Shown one piece after another: positions 6,942 to 14,026 of a stretch of 35,696 nucleotides of DNA (position 1 is the stretch's first letter; each line of letters starts with the position of its first letter). The translations under genes were made by a program, and so were the position numbers. The stretch spans positions 1 through 35,696 of the forward strand of contig NZ_CALART010000096.1 in NCBI RefSeq assembly GCF_937888285.1, read 5' to 3'. The notes under the pieces are model-generated. The model was not told where the DNA came from, did no database searches, and saw only the letters and a list, made by a program, of their open reading frames with translations. This stretch comes from an uncultured Aquimonas sp. (lineage in GTDB: Bacteria > Pseudomonadota > Gammaproteobacteria > Xanthomonadales > Xanthomonadaceae).

Positions 6942-9002
6942 TCAACCGAAGCCGTCGAATCCATCGCGGAACAGCGCGCCGCCGGCGCAGTCCTCGATCT
7001 GCTCGGGCAAGATCAGCACATGGAAGCGCGCGCCCAGCGGCAGCGCTCCGTTGTTCGAGAACAGCTGGTGGCGGCCGAGCGTGGGCAGGTACTCGACGTC
7101 GACGATGGAGCCGGCCGCGCTGCTGCCGGCCAGCGGCATCACCTGGATCTGCGCGCAGGCGACACCGTCGAGGCGCGGGTGGCCGATCAGGCTGCCCGAG
7201 CTGCCGTTGCGGTTGTCGGCGCGCACTTCGTGGACGAAGGCCTGCGGGCTGGGCAGCTGCGAGTAGAGGTTCCAGCGCGTGTTGGTGACGAAGTTGCTGC
7301 CGTCGGCGCTGACCAGGTTCCAGCGGTTGCCGACGTAGGACAGCACCACCGCGCCCGGATGGAAGGGCGTGCCGAAGGGCGTGGCCTGGGTGGCCAGCAG
7401 GATGCGGTCGGGCTGGCCGTTGATCGGGCTCCAGTCGATGAGGCTGCTGCCATCCAGCGTGTTGCTGCCGCTGGCCAGGTGCTGGAACACGCCGTTGGTG
7501 CTGGTGCCGATCGGCGCGAACAGGTTCACGGTGACGTTCTGGGCCATGTTCTGGCCGCCCAGGTTGGTGACGAACCACTGGTCGAAGAAGCTCACGCCCA
7601 CCGGTGCATTGTTGGTCACCGGGCCGGCGCCGAAATTGCGGGTGACGAAGATGCGGCGGCTGCTGTCAAGGTCGAGCTCGGCGTCGACAATCGGGAACTG
7701 GGGGCTGGCAGCCGCGGTGGTCTTGCGCCGCTGCAGGCTTCGATGGCCGAACTCGAAGGCGCCGATGTCGACCGCATTGACCAGCCGGCGCAGGCCGTCG
7801 GCATCGTGGTTCGTCAGCGCGGCGGGCACGCGCAGCAGGGCGAAGCCGTTGCCGGCATTGCGTGCCGGCGAGCCTGCCGTCAGCCGCGGTGCCAGCATCG
7901 AGCGCAGCTGCGGATCGGCGCTCAGGTCGTTGGCGCCGGCGGTATGCGCGCCGGCCGGGTTGTTCTGCCACTTCAGGTTCCAGTCGACGGTGGCATTGCC
8001 GCCCAGGCTGGGCGTGTTCTGCAAGCCGAACCGGGTGTTGGCGATCAGGTTGTTGAAGATGCCGCCGGTGACCGAACCCGTCTGCGGCCCACCGCTGCCA
8101 TCGCCCCAGCGGGTCACCACCAGGCCGGAACCGAACACGATCGTGTTGTTGATCGCTTCCAGCTCGATGCTGCCGTTGTTGGTGATGACATCGAGGCCGC
8201 CGCCCGTGAAGTCGCCGCCGCCGACCAGCGCGTTGCTGACCACATCGGCGCGCAGGGTCGAGGCGGTCGTGCTGAAGCGGCCCTCACTGATCCGCAGCGC
8301 GCGGCCGAAGGCACCCTGGATCTCGTTGGCGTGGGCGATCACATCGGCATCGGCGCCGCCGGCCACGTCGACCAGCACGCCAGGCCCCTGGCCCTGGGCA
8401 CCGGCGCGGATGCGGTTGTGGCTGAGCTCGATCCGCGCGCGCCGGCCGCTGCCGAACAGCGACAGCTCGACGCCGGCGTCGAAGATGCTGGGGGCCACGA
8501 GCTGCAGGTCGTTGTTGAGCACGCGCACCTCGTGCACTTCGGTGGTACCCGAGGAGCCGAGGTCGACGATGATGCCGCTGTGCGCAGCCGCGGAGCTGGC
8601 GCGCATGCGCAGCCCGCTGAGTTCGATCAGGGCGCGCCCCGTACTGGCGTGATTGACCTGGATTTGTCCGTTCTGCAGCCCGAGATCCTGCAGGCGCAGC
8701 ACCAGGTTGGCGCTGCCGCTGCTGGCCACGGTGATGCGTCGACCGTCGGCGAACTGCGCGCGCGCGGCACTGCGTCCGCGCAGGGTCAGACTGCGCGCGA
8801 TGCTGACGTGCTCGTCGATCACGGCGGTGGGCACGAGATCGAGGGTGGCATCGACCGGCGCACTGTCGATGCAGGCCTGCAGGGTGCCGGCGCAGGCGCC
8901 GCTGCCGGGCCAGCTGAGGACGGGCGAGCCCGCACGCGCGGCCTCATGGCCGCTGAAGGCGAGACCGAGCGCGAGGAGGAGATGCGAACGCGAGAGGGAC
9001 AT
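6942..9002 (-). CDS. Secreted right-handed beta-helix protein with choice-of-anchor-Q domain and LFRDGFD tail
   Basis: 686 aa from the ATG at 9002, preceded by GGAG at 7 nt; the longer frame upstream has no ribosome site. A signal peptide is visible (SLSRSHLLLALGLAFSG, cleavage around AARAG). Residues ~30-400 are rich in Asn/Ile/Val strands typical of a parallel beta-helix (e.g. NNTIVFGSGLVV, GGIFNNLIANTRFG). They lead into NDLSADPQLRSML, LTAGSPARNAG and VDIGAFEFG, the signature of choice-of-anchor-Q proteins, which occur with many different surface-anchoring tails. The final ~230 residues are an uncharacterised beta-rich region ending CAGGALFRDGFDGFG. No pectate-lyase or other active site was recognised. 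The gene is 83 bp upstream of the propeller gene and probably co-transcribed with it. Confidence 0.8.
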   Translation of the reverse strand: MSLSRSHLLLALGLAFSGHEAARAGSPVLSWPGSGACAGTLQACIDSAPVDATLDLVPTAVIDEHVSIARSLTLRGRSAARAQFADGRRITVASSGSANLVLRLQDLGLQNGQIQVNHASTGRALIELSGLRMRASSAAAHSGIIVDLGSSGTTEVHEVRVLNNDLQLVAPSIFDAGVELSLFGSGRRARIELSHNRIRAGAQGQGPGVLVDVAGGADADVIAHANEIQGAFGRALRISEGRFSTTASTLRADVVSNALVGGGDFTGGGLDVITNNGSIELEAINNTIVFGSGLVVTRWGDGSGGPQTGSVTGGIFNNLIANTRFGLQNTPSLGGNATVDWNLKWQNNPAGAHTAGANDLSADPQLRSMLAPRLTAGSPARNAGNGFALLRVPAALTNHDADGLRRLVNAVDIGAFEFGHRSLQRRKTTAAASPQFPIVDAELDLDSSRRIFVTRNFGAGPVTNNAPVGVSFFDQWFVTNLGGQNMAQNVTVNLFAPIGTSTNGVFQHLASGSNTLDGSSLIDWSPINGQPDRILLATQATPFGTPFHPGAVVLSYVGNRWNLVSADGSNFVTNTRWNLYSQLPSPQAFVHEVRADNRNGSSGSLIGHPRLDGVACAQIQVMPLAGSSAAGSIVDVEYLPTLGRHQLFSNNGALPLGARFHVLILPEQIEDCAGGALFRDGFDGFG

Positions 9003-9092
9003 GGGGCGACTCCGTGAGGTCTGGAACCGGGTCGGCCTGCCGCCGACCTGTGTCCAAGCATTACGGAATCGCGCATCGCCGCAGGACACGTC

Positions 9093-9275
9093 CTACTCGC
9101 GATCCACCCCCAGATCGTCCAGCTCGCCCTCGTCATCCAGCCGGAGGCTCAGGCTGATCGGCCGGCAGCAGACCGGACAGTCCTCGGTGTACTCGGCGTC
9201 GCCGTAGGACAGATCGACGAAGGCATCGAAGCCCTCGCCGCACCAGGGGCAGTGGATATGGCGTTCGGTGAGCAT
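9093..9275 (-). CDS. CPXCG-motif cysteine-rich small protein
   Basis: 60 aa. The ATG at 9275 is chosen because the family is about this length and the frame upstream runs into repeat DNA. Two zinc-knuckle-like pairs are visible: CPWCG (C9, C12) and CPVCC (C33, C36, C37), then an acidic tail (DDEGELDDLG). This fits the PF14255 'Cys_rich_CPXG' family, small proteins common in gammaproteobacteria whose function is unknown; a zinc ribbon is likely. It is expressed away from the repeat block at 9301-9418 and lies 90 bp upstream of the beta-helix gene in the same direction. Confidence 0.85.
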   Translation of the reverse strand: MLTERHIHCPWCGEGFDAFVDLSYGDAEYTEDCPVCCRPISLSLRLDDEGELDDLGVDRE

Positions 9276-9300
9276 TCTTTCAGCGCGCCTGCGGCGCGCG

Positions 9301-9418
9301 GGATTGGGGATTCGGGATTGGAACAGCTCGCGCGTCGTGTGCTGATGAGTACACCGACGCCTCAGTACTTCCGACTCACCGGCTCTTGCGAATCCCAAAT
9401 CCCCAATCCCGAATCCCC
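9301..9418. repeat. Inverted GGGATTGGGGATTCGGG-type repeats
   Basis: The arm at 9301-9321 (GGATTGGGGATTCGGGATTG) and the arm at about 9389-9418 are inverted copies of a GGGATT(T/C)GGG-rich motif, about 70 nt apart. Repeats of this kind are scattered through intergenic DNA of Xanthomonadaceae (recalled, not searched). A partial copy (CCAATCCCGAATC) is seen at about 5539-5551. The rest of the 156-bp gap between the CPXCG gene and hemW shows no coding signal. Confidence 0.7.
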
Positions 9419-9447
9419 GCTCTTCCTGGCCTCAAGCCAGGAAGAGC
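9419..9447 (-). terminator. Hairpin at the 3' end of hemW
   Basis: A perfect 12-bp stem (GCTCTTCCTGGC / GCCAGGAAGAGC) with a 5-nt loop. The hemW stop codon lies at the loop. No run of T follows in either direction, so it is terminator-like rather than a standard intrinsic terminator; it might instead stabilise the transcript end. Confidence 0.4.
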
Positions 9448-10583
9448 CCAATCAAGTCATTCTGGAACTGCTGTCCCAGCGCCGAGGCGCGGAAGCGCTC
9501 GCCGTCGGTCTCCAGCCAGCCCCGCGCCTCAGCCTTGGCGAAGGCGGCGTCGAGCGCGCTGCGCGGCAGGCCGGTGCGCGCTTCGAAGGTCGACAGCGTG
9601 CTGCCTTCGAGCAGGCGCAATGCGTTCAGCATGAATTCGAAGGGCAGATCCGCGGCGCCGATGTGCTGCTCGCTGCCGATGCGCGCGCTGCTGGCGGCGG
9701 CGTCCAGATAGGCCTGCGGATGCTTCAGCTTCCAGCGGCGCAGGATCGCGTCTTCGGCGGGCAGGGTGATCTTGCCGTGGGCGCCGGCGCCAATCCCGAG
9801 GTAGTCGCCGAACTGCCAGTAGTTGAGGTTGTGCTGGCTGCGCCGGCCGGGCTTCGCGTAGGCCGAGATTTCGTACTGCGCATAGCCGGCTTCCGCGAGG
9901 CGCTGCTGGCAGGCCGCCTGCATGTCCCAGGCGCTGTCCTCGTCGGGCAGGCCGGGAGGCGGCTTGGCGGCGAACAGGGTGTTGGGCTCCAGGGTCAGGT
10001 GGTAGTGGCTCACGTGCTCGGGGGCGAGCGCGATGGCCTGCTCCAGATCCGCCAGCGCGCCCTCCAGCGTCTGCCCCGGCAGGGCGTACATCAGGTCCAG
10101 ATTGATGTTGTCGAAGCCGGCGGCGCGGGCGAGTTCGAAGGCGCGCTTGGCCTGGCCGCTGTCGTGGATGCGGCCCAGTGCCGCCAGACGCGCGTCGTCG
10201 AAGCTCTGCGCGCCGAAGCTGATGCGATTCACGCCGGCCGCGCGATAGGCCTCGAAGCGGTCGAACTCGGCGGTGCCAGGGTTGGTTTCGAGCGTGACTT
10301 CGAGCCCCGGCATCAGCCGCAGGCGGGCGGCGACGCCCTCAAGAATCTCGCCGATGGCGGCCCCCGGGAACAGGCTGGGCGTGCCGCCGCCGAAGAAGAT
10401 GCTCGACACCGGCCGACCCCAGACCTGGGGCAGCTCCTGGTCGAGGTCGGCCAGCAGGGCGCGCACGTAGTCGGCGACCGGCAGCGCCTCGGGCGCGCGG
10501 TGCGAGTTGAAGTCGCAGTAGGGGCATTTGCGCACGCACCAGGGGATGTGGATGTAGAGCGCGAGCGGCGGCAGGCTGAGCAC
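9432..10583 (-). CDS. hemW: Radical SAM haem chaperone HemW
   Basis: 383 aa from a GTG start at 10583, chosen because the product then begins about ten residues before the family's conserved YIHIPWC motif and has the usual HemW length; no in-frame ATG or clear Shine-Dalgarno is nearby, so the start is uncertain. The radical-SAM cluster motif is CVRKCPYC (C16, C20, C23), followed by FFGGGTPSL, ETNPGT, RISFGAQSF, DLMYALPGQT and the late motif GIGAGAHGK. HemW binds haem and an S-adenosylmethionine-linked 4Fe-4S cluster and is thought to insert haem into respiratory enzymes; it was long misannotated as coproporphyrinogen oxidase. True HemN has an extra N-terminal Cys (CxxxCxxCxC); here the residue two after C23 is Asn's neighbour Phe, not Cys, supporting HemW. 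Confidence 0.9.
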   Translation of the reverse strand: MLSLPPLALYIHIPWCVRKCPYCDFNSHRAPEALPVADYVRALLADLDQELPQVWGRPVSSIFFGGGTPSLFPGAAIGEILEGVAARLRLMPGLEVTLETNPGTAEFDRFEAYRAAGVNRISFGAQSFDDARLAALGRIHDSGQAKRAFELARAAGFDNINLDLMYALPGQTLEGALADLEQAIALAPEHVSHYHLTLEPNTLFAAKPPPGLPDEDSAWDMQAACQQRLAEAGYAQYEISAYAKPGRRSQHNLNYWQFGDYLGIGAGAHGKITLPAEDAILRRWKLKHPQAYLDAAASSARIGSEQHIGAADLPFEFMLNALRLLEGSTLSTFEARTGLPRSALDAAFAKAEARGWLETDGERFRASALGQQFQNDLIGLFLA

Positions 10584-10840
10584 GGGTGTGGTCGATGGCG
10601 ATGCGGTCGAGCAGCATGCCAGCCGCCCGCAGGCTGGGACAGTGGACGCGCAAGCGGCTCCGCTTCGCTTCACCCTCGCATAGGCCTGCCTACGCTCCCG
10701 GCGATTCGCCGAGTTTCCAGCGCTCCGCCGCGGCCTGGATCTTGCACCCGGGGCGGTTTGCGTCGGTCTCGCTCCGCCTGCAGCGGGTGCTGCCGCCGGC
10801 CGCCGCCCGGTCCATGCGAAGCTGCGGGCCGCTGCATCGA

Positions 10841-12997
10841 ATGAGTAAGGGGTCAGGGGGCGTGGAAGCAAGAACCGAACTGCGCTCGGGGCGCACGCTG
10901 GATCTGCCATCGCAGTTCGACGCCGGCACCCTGGGCCGCGGCGTGCTTCGCCTGTTCGCCCATTCCACGCGCACCGCGCTGGCCCTGCTGGGGCCCGACA
11001 GCCGGCTGCTCTGGGCCAATCCCGCCTTCGATGGGCTCGGCCTGTGCGCGGGCGATGCCTGGCTGGCGCGCCCGCTGCTGGAGGTTCTGGCGCCGGGCGC
11101 GCCGGGCGACGAGCCCGACGACACCGCCCTGCTGCGCATGGCCCTGCAGCAGCACGCCGCCACCCATACCACCCTGTCGGTGCGCACTCCGGACGGCCGC
11201 CGCCTGTGGCTGGAGGCCGACCTGCAGCCCCTGCGCGAGCGCGAAACGCCGCTGGTCGGTTTCGCCCTGGTGCTGCACGACGTCAGCGCGCGGGTGCGCG
11301 AGCGCCGTCGCCTGCGTCGGCTGATCGACTCGACCATCGCCGGCATCGTGGTGCAGGACGCCTCCGGCCGCATCGTCGACTGCAACGTCGAGGCCGAGCG
11401 CCTGCTGGGGCGCACGCGCGCGCAGCTGCTGTCGACCAGCTCGGAAAGCGGCGACTGGGACGCCATCCACGAGGACGGCAGCGCCTATCCGGGCGCCGAG
11501 CATCCCGGCATGCGCGTACTGCGCGACGGTGTCGCCGTGCGCGGCGACGTCATGGGCATCCGCCTGCCGGACGGCGAGCGACGCTGGATCGAGGTCAACA
11601 GCGCGCTGATGACCAGCGATGAGAGCGGCGAGCGCTCGGCGGTCAGCAGCTTCATCAACCTCACCGCGCAGAAAGCCGCGCAGGCGCAGATGCGCGCCGA
11701 GCGCGAACGCCTGCTGGCCAGCCTCGAAAGCACCCGCGCCGGCGTCTGGGAATGGCAGGTCGACAGCGGTGAGCTGCAGGTCGATACGCGCTGGGCGGAA
11801 ATCCTCGGCGAGACCCTGCAGAGCCTGCAGCCGCTCAGCATCCAGACCTTGATCGAGCGCGTGCATCCGGACGATCTGGCGCGGTCGCAACGGCAGTCGC
11901 AGGCGCACTTCGAGGGCAGCAGCGCGCACTACGAATGCGAGCTGCGTCTGCGCCATCGCGAGGGCCACTGGGTCTGGGTGCTGGCGCGCGGCCGCGTGGC
12001 CCTGCGCGACGAGGGCGGACGACCGCTGCGCGTCTACGGCACCCACACCGAGATCAGCCAGCGCAAGCGCACCGAGGACGAGCTCGCGCGCACCCAGGTG
12101 CTGCTGCAGGGCCTGTTCGAGCGCTCGACCCTGGGCGTGGCCCTGAACGATCTGGTCGGCGGCAGCTTCCTCGACGCCAATGCCGCTCTGCTGCGCATGC
12201 TGGGCTACAGCCGCGGCCAGCTGCTGGCCGCGAGCTACTGGGACATCACCCCGCGCGACTACGCCGAAGACGAGGCCGCGCAGCTGCGCAGCCTGATGCA
12301 GACCGGCGCCTACGGGCCCTACGAGAAGGAATTCATCCACGCCAGCGGGCGTCGCCTGCCGGTCCTGCTGTCGGGCATCCGCATCACCCAGCCGGATGGC
12401 TCCGAGCAGATCTGGTCGGTGATCCAGGATCTCTCCGAACGTCGCCAGTTCGAGCAGCAGCTGCAGCGCGCGGCGCTGACCGACGAGCTCACCGGCCTGC
12501 CCAACCGCAGCCTGCTGCTGCAGCGCCTGGCCCATGTGCTGCGCGAGATCCGCGCTGGCGGCCTGCCGGGTGCGGCCCTGCTGTTCGTCGACTTCGACCG
12601 CTTCAAGCAGATCAACGACAGCTTTGGCCACGATGCCGGCGACGAGCTGCTGCGCAAGGCGGCCATGCGCATGCGCGCGGTGCTGCGCGCCGACGACATC
12701 GGCCTGCACGGGCCGCGCGGCAACGTGGTCGCGCGCTTCGGCGGCGACGAGTTCGTGGTGCTGCTGGCCGACGTGCAGGACGAAGAGGCCGCCTGCCTGG
12801 TTGCCGGCAGGCTGATCGAAACGGTCGCCCCGCCCTACCGCCTCGGCGGCGAGGACATCGAACTCGGCGTCAGCGTAGGCGTCGTCCTGCTCGACGCCAC
12901 CGCCGGCAGCGCGGACGAAATCCTGCGCCGCGCCGACCGCGCGATGTACCGCGCGAAGGACGCCGGCGGCGGCCGTATCGCGGTCTGCCGCGAGTAG
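10841..12997 (+). CDS. PAS-PAS-PAS-PAS-GGDEF diguanylate cyclase
   Basis: 718 aa from ATG 10841. A GTG at 10862 is an alternative with a better ribosome site (AAGGGG at about 9 nt). There is no signal peptide or membrane helix, so it is a cytoplasmic sensor. Four PAS-like units are visible: ~35-150 (LLGPDSRLLWANPAFDGLG), ~155-275 (IVVQDASGRIVDCNVEAERLLG), ~285-405 (a PAS_3 type with RVHPDDLA and GHWVWVLARGRV) and ~415-540 (GVALNDLVGGSFLDANAALLRMLGYS in parts). The GGDEF domain (~545-715) has LTDELTGLPNR, FVDFDRFKQINDSFGHDAGD and the intact active-site loop ARFGGDEFVVLL (G634-F638). It should make cyclic di-GMP from two GTP. The usual I-site RxxD is displaced: RADD is followed by about nine extra residues (IGLHGPRGN) before VARFGGDEF. 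No EAL domain. The ~257-bp region upstream (10584-10840) has no recognised gene. Confidence 0.88.
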   Translation: MSKGSGGVEARTELRSGRTLDLPSQFDAGTLGRGVLRLFAHSTRTALALLGPDSRLLWANPAFDGLGLCAGDAWLARPLLEVLAPGAPGDEPDDTALLRMALQQHAATHTTLSVRTPDGRRLWLEADLQPLRERETPLVGFALVLHDVSARVRERRRLRRLIDSTIAGIVVQDASGRIVDCNVEAERLLGRTRAQLLSTSSESGDWDAIHEDGSAYPGAEHPGMRVLRDGVAVRGDVMGIRLPDGERRWIEVNSALMTSDESGERSAVSSFINLTAQKAAQAQMRAERERLLASLESTRAGVWEWQVDSGELQVDTRWAEILGETLQSLQPLSIQTLIERVHPDDLARSQRQSQAHFEGSSAHYECELRLRHREGHWVWVLARGRVALRDEGGRPLRVYGTHTEISQRKRTEDELARTQVLLQGLFERSTLGVALNDLVGGSFLDANAALLRMLGYSRGQLLAASYWDITPRDYAEDEAAQLRSLMQTGAYGPYEKEFIHASGRRLPVLLSGIRITQPDGSEQIWSVIQDLSERRQFEQQLQRAALTDELTGLPNRSLLLQRLAHVLREIRAGGLPGAALLFVDFDRFKQINDSFGHDAGDELLRKAAMRMRAVLRADDIGLHGPRGNVVARFGGDEFVVLLADVQDEEAACLVAGRLIETVAPPYRLGGEDIELGVSVGVVLLDATAGSADEILRRADRAMYRAKDAGGGRIAVCRE

Positions 12998-13017
12998 GGG
13001 TCCCGTCGCGGCTGAGC

Positions 13018-13911
13018 TCAGCCCGCGACCGGATACGCCTTGAAGAAGGCCTGCACCTCGTCCAGCACCTCGGCGCGCGCGTCCTCCAGCACGTAGTGGC
13101 CGGCGTCGGCGTATTCGCGGGCCTGCGCCTGCGGCAGCGCACGGCGGAATTCACGCAGGCAGGTGTGATCGAAGACGAAGTCCTGCATGCCCCACAACAG
13201 CAGGGCGGGGCGGTCGGCGAACTCGGGCAGGCGGCGGCCGATCTCGGTGACGGTGTTCCAGGCCGGGTCGCCCGCACCGAGCGGGATGTCCTGCACGAAG
13301 CGCAGGGTGGCGATGCGGTTGGCCCAGCTGTCGTAGGGCGCAGTGAAGGCGCGACGCTCGGCCGCCGGCATCGGCTTCTTCACCGCCAGCTTCGTGGCGC
13401 CGGCCGAGAACGCGTTGAAGCCGCGGATCAGCAGGGCGCCCAGCTTCGAGTCGCGGCCCAGCTTGAGCAGGCCGGGCAGGCGCTTGTCGGCCGGCATGCT
13501 GAAACCGGCGGTATTCAGCAGCACCAGCCGCACGACCCGCTGCGGATGCCGCAGCGCCCAGCCCAGGCCGATCAGGCCGCCCCAGTCGTGCAGCACCAGG
13601 GTGACCGGGCGCTCGGGCTCGATGGCTGCCAGCAGGCGGTCGAGATCGTCGATGCGGCTGTCGAGCGTGTAGCGGTAGCGGCTGTCGTCGGGCTTGTCGG
13701 ACAGGCCCATGCCGATGTGGTCGGGCACGATGCAGCGGTGGCTGCCGCGCAGGGCCAGCACCAGGTGCCGGTAGTAGTAGGACCAGGTCGGATTGCCGTG
13801 GACCATCACCACGGCCGGGCCCTGGCCCTCGTCCAGATAGCTCATTTCGAGGCCGTCGCCGCGGTCGAAACGGCGCGGCTGGAACGGGTAGTCGGGAAGG
13901 TTCAAGCGCAC
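13018..13911 (-). CDS. Alpha/beta hydrolase, haloalkane dehalogenase/OleB-like
   Basis: 297 aa from a GTG at 13911, chosen because the product then begins RLNLPDYPF as in OleB-type proteins; the longer frame has low-complexity Arg-rich residues. Motifs: HGNPTWSYYYRHL with N40 of the halide/oxyanion pocket, DHIGMGLSDKP, nucleophile elbow LVLHDWGG (D109, W110), and catalytic His in ADAGHYVLED (H272). An Asp nucleophile places it with haloalkane dehalogenases, epoxide hydrolases and OleB, the beta-lactone decarboxylase of long-chain olefin synthesis in Xanthomonas. The N-terminal and HIGMGLSDKP segments resemble OleB most, but oleA, oleC and oleD are not beside it. It runs convergent to the first diguanylate cyclase and divergent from the second. 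Confidence 0.75.
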   Translation of the reverse strand: MRLNLPDYPFQPRRFDRGDGLEMSYLDEGQGPAVVMVHGNPTWSYYYRHLVLALRGSHRCIVPDHIGMGLSDKPDDSRYRYTLDSRIDDLDRLLAAIEPERPVTLVLHDWGGLIGLGWALRHPQRVVRLVLLNTAGFSMPADKRLPGLLKLGRDSKLGALLIRGFNAFSAGATKLAVKKPMPAAERRAFTAPYDSWANRIATLRFVQDIPLGAGDPAWNTVTEIGRRLPEFADRPALLLWGMQDFVFDHTCLREFRRALPQAQAREYADAGHYVLEDARAEVLDEVQAFFKAYPVAG

Positions 13912-14026
13912 GCGCCCAGGCCGGAAAGGGCGCCTATGGTAGCCGCTGCGCCATCGACGGCCGAACCGGCCGGGCCCTGTGCCGCGCGCAGGCGCGCGGA
14001 ACGACGCTTGCATCGACCGCGGCGAC

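Noticed and set aside
7020..9017. Plus-strand open frame of 665 codons over the beta-helix gene
   Set aside because: Ala/Val/Gln/Asp-biased shadow; the minus strand has signal peptide and choice-of-anchor-Q motif.
10584..10910. Longer HemW N-terminus or a frameshifted upstream gene (rdgB)
   Set aside because: The upstream residues are Arg/Ala/Pro-rich, do not resemble RdgB, and no ATG lies near; GTG 10583 fits the family length.
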